DNA of 64,000 nt from Lumbricus terrestris (GCA_949752735.1 OX457047.1:17626707-17690706); one strand, 5' to 3'; counted from the stretch's first letter, positions 11,326 to 23,820 are shown. The notes: generated by a model not told the origin, from the sequence alone. Made by a program: numbers and translations.

Positions 11326-11717
11326 CATGGGCGGAGACTTAGGGGGGGGACAGAGGGGAACGGTTCCCCCCAATATTTGTGGTGGGAGGACCGTATGTTT
11401 GCAGTGGGGAACCGTCTCCCCAAACATAACAAACTCATACGCTCATACCCCTCTCAAACATTTAAGAAATATTCAAGATTCATGCATGAATAGCAAGTAT
11501 TGTAAATTTCTACAGTGTCATGAGGATATAAATTATTGGTAATTATTTTGCCACAAAATAGAAGTAGGCTAAAGACTAAAAAAGTCGTCAGAAAATTTTG
11601 TCGCCGTCCGCCAAATATGTCGCGCCTCGGCGGTCGTCCTTCGACGCCGCTCGTTCATTCCTCCCCAACTCCCTCCCCAACTTCCTCCCCAACTTCTGGG
11701 CCAAGTCTCCGCCTATG
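11326..11717. mobile_element. Small hAT-like element, CATRGGCGGAG family
   Basis: It begins CATGGGCGGAGACTTAGGGG and ends AAGTCTCCGCCTATG, an inverted match. Flanking 8-mers GCTGAGGT (11318-11325) and GTTTAGGT (11718-11725) match at 6 of 8. The interior carries the hairpin module in reverse orientation (GACTAAAAAAGTCGTCA, 11574-11590). It is non-coding. Confidence 0.8.
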
Positions 11718-12155
11718 GTTTAGGTAAGTAGCTATCCTTCTACATATTTACAACTCTATTTTATCCGTTAAATTCATTTATTTTGACATTACTAGGTTAC
11801 TTTTTATGAACGGTATGCTTCATGTCGAAATTGATCATTCACATTGCACAGACATTGAACTAAGGAGCATAAAAAGAAACTATATGAACTGCAAAGACTA
11901 CCCGAAACTAATTCAAATAAAGATATTTTAAAGACCTCGTGGTTCCTTTCAACTGTGTTGTAATTCAGACTTGAAATTCTCTTTTAATTAGCAACATTTA
12001 GGGTAGACACGGTATAGGCCTACAATGCCAGACATCTATAGCTGATTTGTTTCAAAGAAAGCATAGGCTATATATCAAGTTCACGGGGTTCAACCTCAAC
12101 GGCCTTTTGATGTTGAACTTTTATTTCTAGATAAACGTTCTAATAGACAGGGGCG

Positions 12156-13234
12156 CAGGCCCGGCCCTAGGGTTTGCGGGGCCCAAGGCAGCAGCGAGTC
12201 TCCAGGCAAATATTTATTAAGTTCATTACCTGACAATACAGCATTGAAACTATATATAATATTATTATGTATACAGTATACCTATTTAAGTAATGCAAAA
12301 TCATGGGCGCCCTCTGGAAAATTAACACCGACTTTTAACAACATAGTTTTACTTATGACAAATTTCTTTGCGCCAAAGCACTAATGAGCACTAATGATTC
12401 TCACGGTGAAACGGAGAAATTTACATTTAGACACCTATGTGAACAATCCATGTTCTTAATTTCCTGCTTTGTATTTTTCAAACTCGTGCTAAAAATTTAC
12501 CATTGTGCTGTGCTCCCTCCAACTAAAATGTTTGCAGGCGCCCATGTTGAAAATTCAAGTTAATGGACATTCACATGCATATCTGGCTATTAACTTTAGC
12601 ATTTTACTATGAAAACAATAATTAGGACTAACCTATTTTCAATTTAACTAGTTGAATACCTATAGCATCTAAAATAAGATGCCAATAATTGACATATTTC
12701 CGATTCCTTCTAAAGTTCTTATAGAAGCTCTGAAATGTAGTCTCTATCGAGTAGGCTATAGACAAAGATGTGAGGGCTATCTTACAAGAGTTTTTGCAAA
12801 ACTTCCATAATTTGATGTAGACCTATGCAAAATCTGAAATGATTTCACAATGGAACATCTTTTTCAATTGGCAAAAAAGCTAATTTTTTAGCTATTCTCA
12901 AAGTAGGCCAAGGTCTATTGTTGATCGCTGGAAGTTTTGATGAGTCTTAGCCATTTGTTCATATTTTGAAAATAATTATTAATTCAACGTGTAGGCCTAC
13001 AACGATAGGTCTAGCTGTGACTCGGTTTAGCATTACATCTATAGACCGTTGTTTCCAAAATCATCTATCATATTCACTCGGCACATTGAGTGCAATTGAG
13101 CATACCGTAGTTGATATGCGACGTAACCATTATCAATCTCAACAAGTGAAAAAATTCTAGCCAGCTGCGCGGGGCCTTGGAAGCGCGGGGCCCAAGGCGG
13201 TCGCCTCGCTCGCCTTGCCCTAAGGCCGGGCCTG
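12156..13234. mobile_element. hAT-like element, CAGGCCCGGCC family, nested
   Basis: Its start CAGGCCCGGCCCTAGGG and end CCCTAAGGCCGGGCCTG are inverted repeats. The target duplication is CAGGGGCG on both sides (12148-12155, 13235-13242) and corresponds to the tip of the host element. It is 1,079 bp long with an AT-rich interior and no transposase frame seen. GGGGCCCAAGGC occurs just inside both ends. Confidence 0.88.
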
Positions 13235-13489
13235 CAGGGGCGGATACAGAAATTTTCGAAGAGGGACCAACATTTTTGTTCTTGGGTCGAAACAATTTTC
13301 GCTGGTCTTTGGCCGAAAAATTTGATGACTTGTTTAGTCTTTCTTAAAAAAATTTGTAAAAAATCGTGGGCAACCTCCGGTTATTTGAAATCTGATGTCT
13401 TTCTTTCTAGTCATGTGTTACTTTTTCTCTCACCTTTTCCTGCTGCATCGATTGAAAGCTTGTGTGACCTGATGAGGTGTGCCACGTCC

Positions 13490-13560
13490 ACAGTGTCCGC
13501 TCTGCATTCGGGAGCGCCTCGGAGTAGAAAGGGCTTGAAGGGGCGCTATAACAAGTGCAC
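13490..13560 (+). mobile_element. SINE 3' fragment
   Basis: This is a 5'-truncated tail of the tRNA-derived SINE seen elsewhere in the window: CAGTGTCCGCTCTGCATTCG, then GAGCGCCTCGGAGTAG, then GCTTGAAGGGGCGCTATAAC. It lies inside the outer hAT-like element. Confidence 0.8.
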
Positions 13561-13782
13561 ATACAAACATACAAAACGTCCTGTGCAAATTTCTCAATGG
13601 GGGTCATGGCAGGATTGGCCCCTGGATCCTCCCCTGCGAATAGGCTACCGTTACCTTAATTGTTTGAGTCCGCTATACCAGCCGTAGTAGTTTTTAACTT
13701 CTGCTACCGCTGATCACCATTACAAGCCCATCGAACTAAGAAATCTTAGAACAGCTGGGAATTCCAGATAATTATTAGGAGA

Positions 13783-13974
13783 CCGTCCTCAAAGAGTCAA
13801 AATCACGTCACGCATTTAGGGCGGGGTCGAGCATCTGTGACGATTTGTGACGGTCTCTTGCCGGTGCTAGATATCATGCGACTTTTGTGTTGACGCGTGA
13901 TGGGGAGGGAGGAAGGAGGGAGGGAGGTCAAGAATAGTTATAAATTTCCTCACGTCATTTATGGACGGCCCCTA
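13783..13974. mobile_element. Possible short TIR element with GGCCGTCCATAAATGACGT end
   Basis: The right side (13950-13970) ends in the complement of GGCCGTCCATAAATGACGTG. The left side starts GAGACCGTCCTCAAAG and then ACGTCACGC, a degenerate inverted match. A second, perfect 21-bp inverted copy of the right end lies at 14365-14385. The boundaries are uncertain and no TSD was established. Confidence 0.4.
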
Positions 13975-15033
13975 AAGACATACGCTTGCACGCGCCAGTT
14001 GGTGTGTTAGTGTGTGTATGTGTGGAGGTGTATGTATACACGCGCTTGCAGATGTGTGCGTGTAAACTAAAAGAAAATAGGTCCAGGAGTAGGCCTATAC
14101 TGCAGGTCTATTTTTCACTAAGCCAATTGTATATTCGTGCTCTGGGTATAGGCCTACGTATACGTCTCAGTAACAATCAGCTGATTGTTCTTAAGATTGT
14201 TATTCTTAATTAGCAAGATCGCAATTGTCACGATACCGGTATCTTGTTATTTCATGGTGCGTTTAGATGTGTATGTGTGCTCGCGTGTGTGTGGGTCAAC
14301 GTGTGATACAGTGGTCTATTACAAATCCTATAATGTATATTAATAAATCCTATAATGTAATTGAGGCCGTCCATAAATGACGTGATTGAGGTTTACAGAT
14401 TCAGATAGCGCTTCACTTATAAGCTCTCTTTGTCTTTCTCGTATTTTCTTAAAGACACGTGAAACTTCAACAACACAGGACGACCGCAGATTGATGACGA
14501 CGACGACGGTGGATCATAAATATATTCCTCATAGGATGCAAAGAACGAACAGGTGGCTTCCTGAGACGCAGGTGTGACTGCAGCAGCAAAACAAAGGCTT
14601 CATCCATCCTGCATAGTTATAGGCTATAGTATTGAGGTCGGTGATAGAACACTAATCGTCAGCTCATCATGAATTGACCACTGGATTTTCCATATGTACC
14701 GGGTAGTCTATTATATGGGAGTGTGCCCCAAGACGTCTCAATTTGTGCGTCGTCCCGTCTTGGGGCACCCTCCCCTATTTATATATGTAGGCCCATGCAT
14801 GTTTTGTGTACGTATGAATTGTAACATAATTGGGCTTAGGCCTATAGACTTGTTGGCTATAGTAGAACCGAAACAAAAGGAGTGCTTGTGCTTTAGATAT
14901 ACATGCATGTTATTCTGAGATATTTAACACTACGACATGCAGCAGTGCACTGAAGTCTAAAAATTGACAGGGAGCCAATGCAGCTCGTTGTTAAAGTGCT
15001 ATAAAGACAGGCCATGATGTGTGATGTCTCCGG
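13975..15033. other. Intergenic, GT-rich patches
   Basis: Contains short GT-rich runs (about 14005-14060 and 14265-14300) and the inverted 21-mer at 14365-14385. Around 14718-14770 the phrase TGCCCCAAGACG and its complement CGTCTTGGGGCA form a short inverted repeat. No exon recognised. Confidence 0.5.
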
Positions 15034-15237
15034 CAAGGCCGTAGCTAGGGGGTGTTTTAGGTGTTTGAACACCCCCCGAAATGGAAAATGTGAAAAATAA
15101 CATAATGTATTTACGAACATATGACGTAAAAACCATGAAATAAAACCATGAAAACACCCCCGAAATGGAAAAATGTAGTTTTTGGGAATGGAAATTGGTG
15201 AAACACCCCCCGAAATAAAATCCTGGCTACGGCCTTG
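15034..15237. mobile_element. Small hAT-like element, CAAGGCCGTAGC family
   Basis: It begins CAAGGCCGTAGCTAGGGGG and ends CCTGGCTACGGCCTTG, with a perfect 8-bp target duplication GTCTCCGG (15026-15033, 15238-15245). The 204-bp interior contains CACCCCCCGAAAT repeats and no coding sequence. Confidence 0.9.
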
Positions 15238-16426
15238 GTCTCCGGAGATGGCATATACTTCACATATGGTTGGAACATATCATATAAAAATATATATGTA
15301 TATATATATATACAACTATGCACATATAAGCTTACTTAATATACATGGACAACTAAAATTAATATGACTATAAGCTTTCGAAAAGATACATAAATTCACG
15401 AAATCGTCGAACGTATATTCATCACAATATTCAGGGTTCAACTTCAATAGTCACAAAACACCGTTGCATACTCTATTGATAGGCATCACCATCGCCACCA
15501 GGAGGCGTTACGGGCCTATACGGATAACCTTCCCGGCCACTATACCCATATGAACCCCGCAAAGGGACCATAAGTCCAACCATTGTTCATGATAGACTGA
15601 CAGGGATGCGCATTTATTAGTGTCAAGTCTTATCTTAAAAAGGATCGACAGAGGTTTCAACATTATTATTATTCCATGGTGTCCCAGCAAAGACTGGCTT
15701 TTATGCTACGTGCAGTCAAAGTCTTGGTTCAAGTTGTCTGCAGCTGGGCGCATGCATGGAGAATGCTCGAGCATGCTTCTTGGACGTGTGGAACAGTGTC
15801 GAGCTGACTGCTCGTAGCCCACGTGCGGTTGAGCCTGTGAGTGCCTCGCACAAGTGTCTAAAGTGTGGGAAAATAAATGCCTGGACGCCCCTTACTCTCC
15901 AAATGAAGTACCTGGACGCCCCTTACCTCTCCAAAAGAAGTGCCTTTTTAGTCTGTGCTCGCCAATAAGTGGCTGGACGGCGTTCAGATTTTAAAACAAG
16001 TGCATGGACGACGTCCATGACCGTCCAGGCACACCTTAAGCCCTTCCTCGCACCCGTTTTGGTTGGCTTCTCCGTTCGTCCGGGTCTTGAGGTCTTTTGC
16101 GGTTGTCCGGGTCAGTAGCCTAGGCCTACAGTTCTTTGCGCACCCCATCTCCAACTGGATCGTAATCTGACCCCCAGTAATATTTCGTCAATTCTCACAC
16201 TGCCAACAGTGCCTAGGATTATTGATCGATTGATTGACTGACTAATTGATCGGTTGATTGATTGATCGATATGTGAGTAAAAAATTTAAATAGAGCGATA
16301 GAGACAACATTGTGAGAATAGGAAAACAAGAATAGACAGACTGTGATCGAACGCCACAAAGAAAGGATAAATCAAGTGACGGAAATTGAAACATCTAAGC
16401 AGTCAAATAGACGGTGTCACAGTCTC

Positions 16427-16469
<43 letters not shown>

Positions 16470-16507
16470 CACAGACACACAGAAAACAGACAGACACAGA
16501 CAGACAG
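16427..16507. repeat. CAGA tetranucleotide microsatellite
   Basis: CAGA units, nearly perfect for the first 40 bp and then interspersed with CACA. Confidence 0.95.
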
Positions 16508-17642
16508 ATCTAAACTGACATGCCTGCAGGCAAAAAGAAGCAGACATAATTTATAGCCAGCTTAGCAGATGAAGTCTGCCCGTATAGGCTACGTAGGCTA
16601 TATAGGCCCTACAATCCTACATGCTTTGAGTTTGAGAATGCGCTCTGCGTGTTTGCTTAATTGTTCTCAGAACTTTGCAGTGTAAATAGTAACGAATACG
16701 TATAGGTTACAGTTCTTCTACAGAGACCATCGTAGTTTAATTATAGGAACAACTCAGTTCTGCTCGTTTAGCAAAGAATAATGATTGAGCGATATCCTTG
16801 ACCGCAGCTCGTTTGAATGGGAGATATAATAGAATTATGTATTATATATATAATTATATAATGAGAATGAAGTATGTTGACCGAGCAGATTAATTGCTTA
16901 CTTAGTAGGCTATAGGCGTATATATAGATATATAAATATATATTTATTTATATAGGGACCTACATGTCCTTCCACATGCAGGTCTGCACATCGGGCGACG
17001 CATCTCGTTGCTATTGTTTTTTTTAACCCAGGTGGTTTGCAAACTCACAGCGGAATCCTCTTCCTTGATCCTGCATGGCTTGGAACTGCATGTCTCAAGC
17101 CATCCGAAGAATGGCCTGAGGAGGCGGCGGAATTAAAGGATTAATTGCTTAGTGGTCATTAATCAAAGCAATGGGAGAAAGAGTGTACATAAAGGAAAAA
17201 TAACATCGATCCTGGTTCAACGTAAAGAATAGCCAACCAAATGATGAATCGGAGATCCCGAATGGGGGGGAGTGGGGGGAAAAGGGGAGAAACTGACGAA
17301 GAACGCATCAGAGTCGACAATGCCTGGAGATGTTAAACGATGAGGTACGTAACTGATGTGGATTGGAGATGAATAATTAACGGAACCTTATTTCCTTCGG
17401 GGTCGCCAATCGATATAGGCCTACCATGCACTGTGTCTGAACCGAGCCTCTGTATCTTAGTGATTAATAAAGAATATTGATTTACTAATTGAAGTTGCTG
17501 CAAATCTGCGATGACTCGGAAGCATTTTACTTTTCAGAGAGATCTGAACAGCAGAGACCGAGACAGGCTTTGGCAAATAATTCATGTACGAGAGACAAGA
17601 TCTAGACGAAACGGTTTAGATAGGCCTATAGGCTTAGGATAA

Positions 17643-17732
17643 TTGAATGAATGAATGAATGAATGAACGAACGAACGAACGAACGAACGAACGAACGAAT
17701 GAATGAATGAATGAATGAATGAATGAATGAAC
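17643..17732. repeat. Compound GAAT/GAAC microsatellite
   Basis: GAAT units, then a central GAAC block of about 8 units, then GAAT again. The symmetric arrangement is consistent with spread of a point variant within the array. Confidence 0.97.
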
Positions 17733-18470
17733 AATAATATTCGTTTTATTGAAAAACCAGTCGACATAACGCGACAGTTAACAAGCACAAAGGAGCAGCG
17801 AATAAAGCCTAGGCCCTAGTGAGTGAAGAGTAATTATGTAGGCCTATGTAATTATACGACTAAAATGTAGTTTATAGTCTCATTTGCTCGTCCAGTCTCT
17901 GCTAATGGATTTAGCACTTAAAAAGCACTTAAATAGCACTTAAATAGCACCTAAATAGCACTCAAATAGCACTTAAATGGCACTTAAATAGAGTGTAAAC
18001 TTTAAGCGCAAACTGTATTGGATTATCATGGCCCGATGGCAGAATGGCTCGACTGTGTTTAGAAGGCTTTGGTAGCACTTAATGACTGAGATATATGTTG
18101 CTAGTTCAAGAATTACTTGGCCGATTCTCGGGTGCTTGATAACTGGGTTGAAAATCTTAGTTCAATGCGATTAGTTGGAGATTGTTCTGCGGAGGCCTGC
18201 TGCTGAACAGTCTGTCCGATAGAATATATATAATATTTATATCTATTGGCTATTAGACTATACTAAACAGCTAGAATAAAACTGCCAACCAGCGGTATGC
18301 AGACGAGAGCCAAAACATGTTTTCCTGGCGCTTTCTTAACACCACCAAACTTTGGGCCAAAAATTAATGCCAAGCGATGTTTAGGCCTAGATCTTTTTAG
18401 ACGTCTTAAGCTTAGTGCAAACAATGGGCAAAGAGCCACATGCGTCTTAATAATTAATTAGTGTGGTCCC

Positions 18471-18512
18471 TTGTCTTGTCTTGTCTTGTCTTGTCTTGTC
18501 TTGTCTTGTCTT
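18471..18512. repeat. TTGTC pentanucleotide microsatellite
   Basis: Eight perfect TTGTC units. Confidence 0.97.
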
Positions 18513-18911
18513 TAGCCGTCTTCGATTCGAAGGTTGTCCGCACCATGAACCGTCTGTCTCCAAATGTGTGGGCCTATAGAATGTTTTAATTACAGCCTAT
18601 CATGGTCGTAGAAAAAAATGATAGAATACGGAACATCTGTAGGCCTACAATATCACTCATAACGAAATTCTGTAATAAGGACAGAGATAGACTCTAGCAG
18701 TAACAGAAAATGAATTTCACTATTGTTATTTTTAATAGCTTCAGCTAGTTGAGTGAACAGCGCTATTTTTTTATTATTGTCTTTAAAGGTCTGCATCCAC
18801 CTTAAAACGTTCAAAAAATAGGTAAAGGCCTACGACGAATTAGATTGATGATTGTTGAATGAACAGCGTTACTTTTTAAAAATTGTCATTCTTATAAGAA
18901 TGTTTTTGAAA

Positions 18912-19894
18912 TAGGGCTGTTGTTCGATTAAAATTTTTAATCGAAATTAATCGCGCGATTAATTTTTTTAATTGCAATTAACGCCAAATTAATCGCAATG
19001 CATTTCCTTCAGATATATTAATCTTACTATTTTCTAAGGAGCCCTGAAGCATAAAATTTTAATGCCTGAATGCATTCTTTCTAGTGCAAACATATTTAAT
19101 AGTCTTTGGCTTAGGCGTATTGAATTTTTGCATTTAGTTTATTGAACAGTTTTGTATGACAGGCAGAATTGAAACACTGCTCAAATCAGTCAACTGCTCA
19201 AAATCGGTTAATTTTTTTCTTTTGAGCCACCTTTAATTAACATGACATAGGCCTAAATGTGAAATTAGACAACCGTTTTCTGACTATCAAGATGAATTAT
19301 TTATTCAGCCAATTGTAGGCTACCGGCAGACCAGTTTATTTACCCTGGTCGGTTCAAGGGATGCTATTATTAATTGACAATAGTAGGTCTGCTATTGAAC
19401 CTCATTATTTATAATCACAATTTTTTACAAGAGGTTGCGGTTCTTGCCAAACCTCGTCTCAGTTGTCCTGTAAGCATTTATCATTTGAAACCTGAAATCT
19501 ATTGGTCTTGCCATCTCATGGAGTTCAACCAACGTAGTCTGACGTCTGACGGAGGTAAGGGAAAAGAAAACAACCTTATTGGACGATGCGATGCGGCCGA
19601 TGTCGGCGACTCATCGTTAGCGTTTAACGCATGTTTTGGCTCGCATGCAGGCGATAATTGAGCAAAGAATTGCTACGATAATACTCAAATTCTTTTTTGG
19701 AATATTTGCCAAACAATTATAGATCTATCACTAGCTTTCAGTATGAGCCTTCCGTTTAAAACGAGTTTTTCTGCCTCTGATTCCATTTCAATCAGATCTA
19801 ATTAACGCGTAAGATTAATGCGTTAAAATTTTTAATCGCAAATTTTTTTAACGCGTTAATCGCACGCGTTAACGCGATTAAATCAACAGTCCTA
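18912..19894. mobile_element. hAT-like element with AATTAATCG palindromic ends
   Basis: Ends TAGGGCTGTTG (18912) and CAACAGTCCTA (19894) are inverted repeats with one mismatch. Flanks TTTTGAAA and CTTTAAAA match at 6 of 8. Just inside both ends are palindromes built on TTAATCG / CGATTAA and ACGCGTTAA. This organisation is widespread in animal non-autonomous hAT families. The 983-bp interior has a 95-codon + frame (19374-19661) of unknown and probably spurious nature. Confidence 0.72.
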
Positions 19895-20401
19895 CTTTAA
19901 AAGTAGCCTACTATCAATTATTATTGTCTCTAACAGTTCAACATTTAGGACTATAGGTCTACGAGTACTGAAGTGCGTTTGTCAACTGGTTCGACTAATG
20001 AATATAGGTCTACTGAGGCTTATCTTTATTATCATTTATCTTCCTCTGCGTCGCCCCTCCACCTTAATTCTCCGGTCACTTCATTTTATCATTTTATTCC
20101 GCAGCTATAGATAAACCCTTTATTTGCTGCCAGACTGCAACAGTCACCGCATGCCCCCTCGCATCTGTTCTGCGCCCTTCTCCTATTTATATCGCTGATC
20201 TTTTAGACTGTACGTAGGCCTAGCTTACAGACCTCCTTCCAATCGTCTCAATTGACAACGCCCATAAACTTGTTCTGCGGAATTGAGTCGATTTTAAAGC
20301 ATATACCGCCCGGTACGGTGGGGAATGGGTTGGACTTGGAAGCTGCACTCACAAACAGGTCTGCATTTAATCTTATACCAACACGTATAGCCTACGGGTT
20401 T
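19895..20401. other. Intergenic, nothing recognised
   Basis: No long reading frame, repeat array or element ends were identified. Confidence 0.5.
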
Positions 20402-20751
20402 CAAGGGCGGATACAGGAATTTTCGATGGGGGGGCCAAAATTTTTGGTCTTGTGAGAGAGGAGAAAATTTTTTTTGTCAATCGACCAATTTTCAGGGAAA
20501 AAATACCATTTCATCCGCCAAAAAACTGATGACCTTTTTTTTTTTTTTTAGTCATCCATTAATTTTTCAGGAAAAGAAGATGCCATTTCCGAACGGGGGG
20601 CCACGCCCCGTACGATTTTCTAATAGGGGGGCCAGATGTCCTGTTTTTCTCTCCCACTACATGTGTTTAAAACCAAATGGGGGCCACGTTCCATGCAATT
20701 TTTAAATGGGGGGGGCATGGCCGGATTGGCCCCCCCCTAGATCCGCCCCTG
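20402..20751. mobile_element. Small hAT-like element, CAGGGGCGGAT family
   Basis: It starts CAAGGGCGGATACAGG and ends GATCCGCCCCTG, with a perfect TSD ACGGGTTT (20394-20401, 20752-20759). It carries the TGATGACC-T-run-AGTCATC hairpin at 20527-20556 with an extended 15-T loop. It is G-rich at one end and C-rich at the other, and non-coding. Confidence 0.92.
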
Positions 20752-20759
20752 ACGGGTTT

Positions 20760-21105
20760 ATAGGTCCAATTTCCAAAGCTAAGTTTAAACTAGGCGGACT
20801 TGGATCTGGTAATGAAACTGGCCTAGGCTACATGTAGAATCGTTCTGTAAGCCTATAATAGATTCGAGCTGGTGCAGCGACATGATGAGTTGTCAGAATT
20901 GGTAGCAGCATGCTGCATGCAGTATCCGGCATGAGCCTGAAATCGAAACTTTATGTCTGATGGTTTTTAAACTATTAGGCTCCTTTACTTTGTAATTATT
21001 TAGGCCTATTTATTTATATGAGCAGGAACGGCAGTTAAATTCAAGAGGAGGCAACTCTGAGAAATATGCTTGATCCCTGCAGGTCTAACAGAACATGCAT
21101 ACATA
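20760..21105. other. Intergenic, nothing recognised
   Basis: Short AT-rich spacer between two small transposons with no recognisable features. Confidence 0.5.
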
Positions 21106-21414
21106 TATAGGCGTAGGGGACATTTCGGCAGTGGAGGGGGGGCAAAGATTTTCCTTTTGCCCGAAAAATCTGATGACTTTTTTAGTCATTCGCCCAAAAT
21201 CTTAAAATCTTCCGGTTTTCTCGTCCGAAAAATCTGATGACTTTTTTAGTCATTTCCTATAAATCTTCAGAAAATATATATCTGTTTACCTCTGCAGTAT
21301 GCCCGAAAAATGTAAATTATTTTCCGCCCGTTCCTGTTTTGCCCGAAAGACACATTTGCCCGAAATTTGTGGGGGAACATTTGCCCCTCTGGAACCCCGC
21401 CTTTTACGCCTGTG
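21106..21414. mobile_element. Small hAT-like element, ATAGGCGTA family
   Basis: It begins TATAGGCGTAGGGGAC and ends with CCCCGCCTTTTACGCCTGTG. It is closely related to the element at 21720. It contains two hairpin modules (21171-21189 and 21235-21253) separated by GCCCGAAA-type spacers. Flanks CATACATA and CTTACCAA match at only 5 of 8, so exact ends are less sure. Confidence 0.7.
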
Positions 21415-21719
21415 CTTACCAAGCATATAGGCTGGCCTCTGTCTTAGCAGGCTGATCTCCTGCAAATTGACCTGACTAGGCCTACTGCTTAGTTTATAGG
21501 CGACACGAGCGCAACAGAAGTTAACAATTATTGTGATACATATGCATTGCGTAGGCTATAGCTAGGTCAACCATTTTTATTGCTCAGCATTTCGTGGACA
21601 CGGCTGACAAGGACAAGGATCGGAAGGTGAGCCTTCAGGAATTCCTCAACTAGGCCTACTACTACGCACCTCGTCTGACTAAGTAAATGGACAACTTACG
21701 GCGTCGAAGATATCCTCAC
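21415..21719. other. Intergenic, nothing recognised
   Basis: Spacer between two copies of the ATAGGCGTA element family. No recognisable features. Confidence 0.5.
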
Positions 21720-22007
21720 CATTAGGCGTAGGCCTACGGGAGATTTCAGCAGTGGGGGGGGACAAAAATTTAACTTCTGCCCGAAAAAATCCTGAAATCT
21801 GGTGGAAAATAAAACTTTATCCCGGAAAAAGTTGATGACTTTTTTAAAGTCATTTTCCGGTCTGCTTAATTGCCCGAAAAACACGCCCGAAAAGTTGATG
21901 ACTTTGTTTAGTCATTTCCCGGGTCGGCTTGCCCGAAAACCAGTTTTGCCCGAAATTTGGGGGGAGGGGCATTTGCCCCCTCTGGACCCCCGCCTCGTAC
22001 GCCTATG
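21720..22007. mobile_element. Small hAT-like element, ATAGGCGTA family, second copy
   Basis: It begins CATTAGGCGTAGG and ends CGTACGCCTATG. Relative to the copy at 21106 it has an extra GGCCTAC near the left end. Two hairpin modules are present (21833-21853 and 21896-21915). The flanking duplication is unclear (5 of 8). Confidence 0.7.
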
Positions 22008-23820
22008 CTGTCACCATCCATGCGTTAAAGTCTCTTCTGACTAACTGCAACCATCAACCATCATCCCATTTTTTGCTTATGAAGTCATTCACTGCTTCAT
22101 CGCTTAGACGTAATGGGAAACCGTTCTACTGCAGTTAATATTGAAGCTTGTGATTTATGGCCAAGTATAATTTATTTAGCCTACACACAAGCAATGCTCG
22201 CCACTTATTTTGCGTTTGCGCACATTTGAACGAATACAGGCATTGAATGTTTAAAAGAAATCTGCTTGGAATGGACTAAATTACGATTTCCTCAGTTGAC
22301 TGCAGTTACACTGTTTTCGCTCTAGTTTGTGTTGATTATTTAGGCAGCACATGTAGTTGACGCGCGTAACACTCTTTAAAACTTGAAAGATCAGGCTTAG
22401 TTAAGTGCCTGCTTGATGGAGGAAGGAACTTTGTTCCAAATAATTGAATCATGGCAGTAGCCTAGATTTCATGGATGCTCAACAAGAGTTCGTGTGGACA
22501 TGAGCCACACAGTGCCGTACATTTTATAGTTCCCATTGTTAACATACGTGGACAGTGGACATCAGACCCAAGATGGAAAACCTCTGAAGTTCGCAGAAAG
22601 GAGGTCACGTTCGAACAGACCGGTGTATAGTGTTTAACATGTTGACACCTGGCCTACCTATCTGAAATGTTCTTGTGCAGTGCATTTCAGCAGTTCAATT
22701 TATCTTTCATTTCAGCAATTCAATTTATCTTTCTATTAGATCAGTTTTAAAGCCTGGAGGGAACTCCAGTTGTGGATAAAACCGCTCGCTTCCACCATCA
22801 AGTCTTAATTCCTCGATAATGCTAAACCATCGCCACTTGATGGAAGCTTTCTTGGATTCAATCAAGTCACAGATTCCCCGTGAGTAGCAAACTCAATTAG
22901 CAATGCTAAAAGTATTTAAAGTGTTCTGTAGAAATAGCTTAGGCCTACTTTTAAGTGTCCCGCGGTGTTTTTTAAATTAATTTTTATTCTTTTAATATCA
23001 TGGACAGACAGGAAGACAGTTTGTGAGGGGTGACTTCAACATTTGAGCGTCGACCGGTCGCTAATTCTATTCTCTATTTTCTATTTTCTATTCTTTGGGA
23101 TCCGCCGATATCTCAAGCGGAATTTCTTGGCACAGCGACTTCAGTCGAACCGCTCTTGCTAGATAGGACGTCTCAGCAATAAGTCTCTTGCTGGTCGGAT
23201 TGACTACTTCGGATGCACCTAAGTCACTGCAAGTCAACAGAAAATCTTAAAGACAAGTGGTTTCAACCCACTGCCCACAGGGATCATCAACATCCCTGTG
23301 ATTAGCTGCCATACCTACTAGACATCCGAATGTCTAACCTTATAGCTGCAGCAACCGCCGCAGAGAACAACCATATTTTTTATTGCAGTCTTTTAATGTT
23401 GTAGCCTAAGACAAGAAAGAACAAGTAGGCTGATTGATAGAAGACAGGCCCACTTGTAAAACTGTTTAACAAATAAATTACGTGGAACAGAGCTAACTGT
23501 CTTCTACTTAACAGGACTCACGAGGGTCCTTCCTCTCTCATTGGCTGGAACTATAGGGCAAGCCGGCCAAGTAGCCTAAGTTGTATTAGTTAATTTAATA
23601 CACGTCTTTATTGTGTGGCCAGAGTCGGGCAGGGTTCCCCAATTGTGGGTACCCTCCTAGTTAGTGGTTACCATGACAGAATGCCGACTATGGTCAAAAG
23701 CGCCAGCGTGGCATGAACTCCTTCAAGGATAACCAGAAGGTAATGATCGATAGTCAACAAGATCCAGTTAGTGCCATATGATATCAGACTATTGAGTTAT
23801 TGCAACACTAGTATCTGCCG
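22008..23820. other. Intergenic upstream of annexin gene 1
   Basis: No transposon ends or exons were recognised. Small direct repeats occur, for example a ~26-bp TTCAATTTATCTTTCATTTC duplication at 22694-22745. Confidence 0.5.

Larger units (their letters stand above)
12148..13636. mobile_element. hAT-like element, CAGGGGCGGAT family, split by a nested insertion
   Basis: The first 8 bp of this element, CAGGGGCG, occur at 12148-12155. The same 8 bp reappear at 13235 where the rest continues (GGATACAGAAATTTTCG). The 3' end GATCCTCCCCTG closes at 13636. The outer flanks CTAATAGA (12140-12147) and CGAATAGG (13637-13644) match at 6 of 8. So this element was hit 8 bp from its end by the element at 12156-13234. 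It also contains a degraded TGATGACT hairpin (13323) and a SINE tail (13490-13560). It has the same family ends as the elements at 20402 and 62666. Confidence 0.82.
15238..18911. other. Intergenic with scattered simple repeats
   Basis: Simple repeats: GATT-type at 16228-16272, CAGA at 16427-16507, GAAT/GAAC at 17643-17732, an ATAGCACTTAA 12-mer array at 17918-18000, and a TTGTC array at 18471-18512. Around 15860-16040 a repeated phrase with CTGGACG(CC) occurs several times. No coding exon or transposon end was recognised. Confidence 0.6.

Noticed and set aside
19374..19661. 95-codon + frame as a transposase fragment
   Set aside because: Inside a hAT-like element but without any transposase motif. 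Probably chance.
23040..23400. Possible structured RNA or LTR segment near 23100-23320
   Set aside because: Short self-complementary phrases (for example CACAGGGATCATCAACATCCCTGTG) form a local hairpin, but nothing ties it to a known RNA family or LTR.
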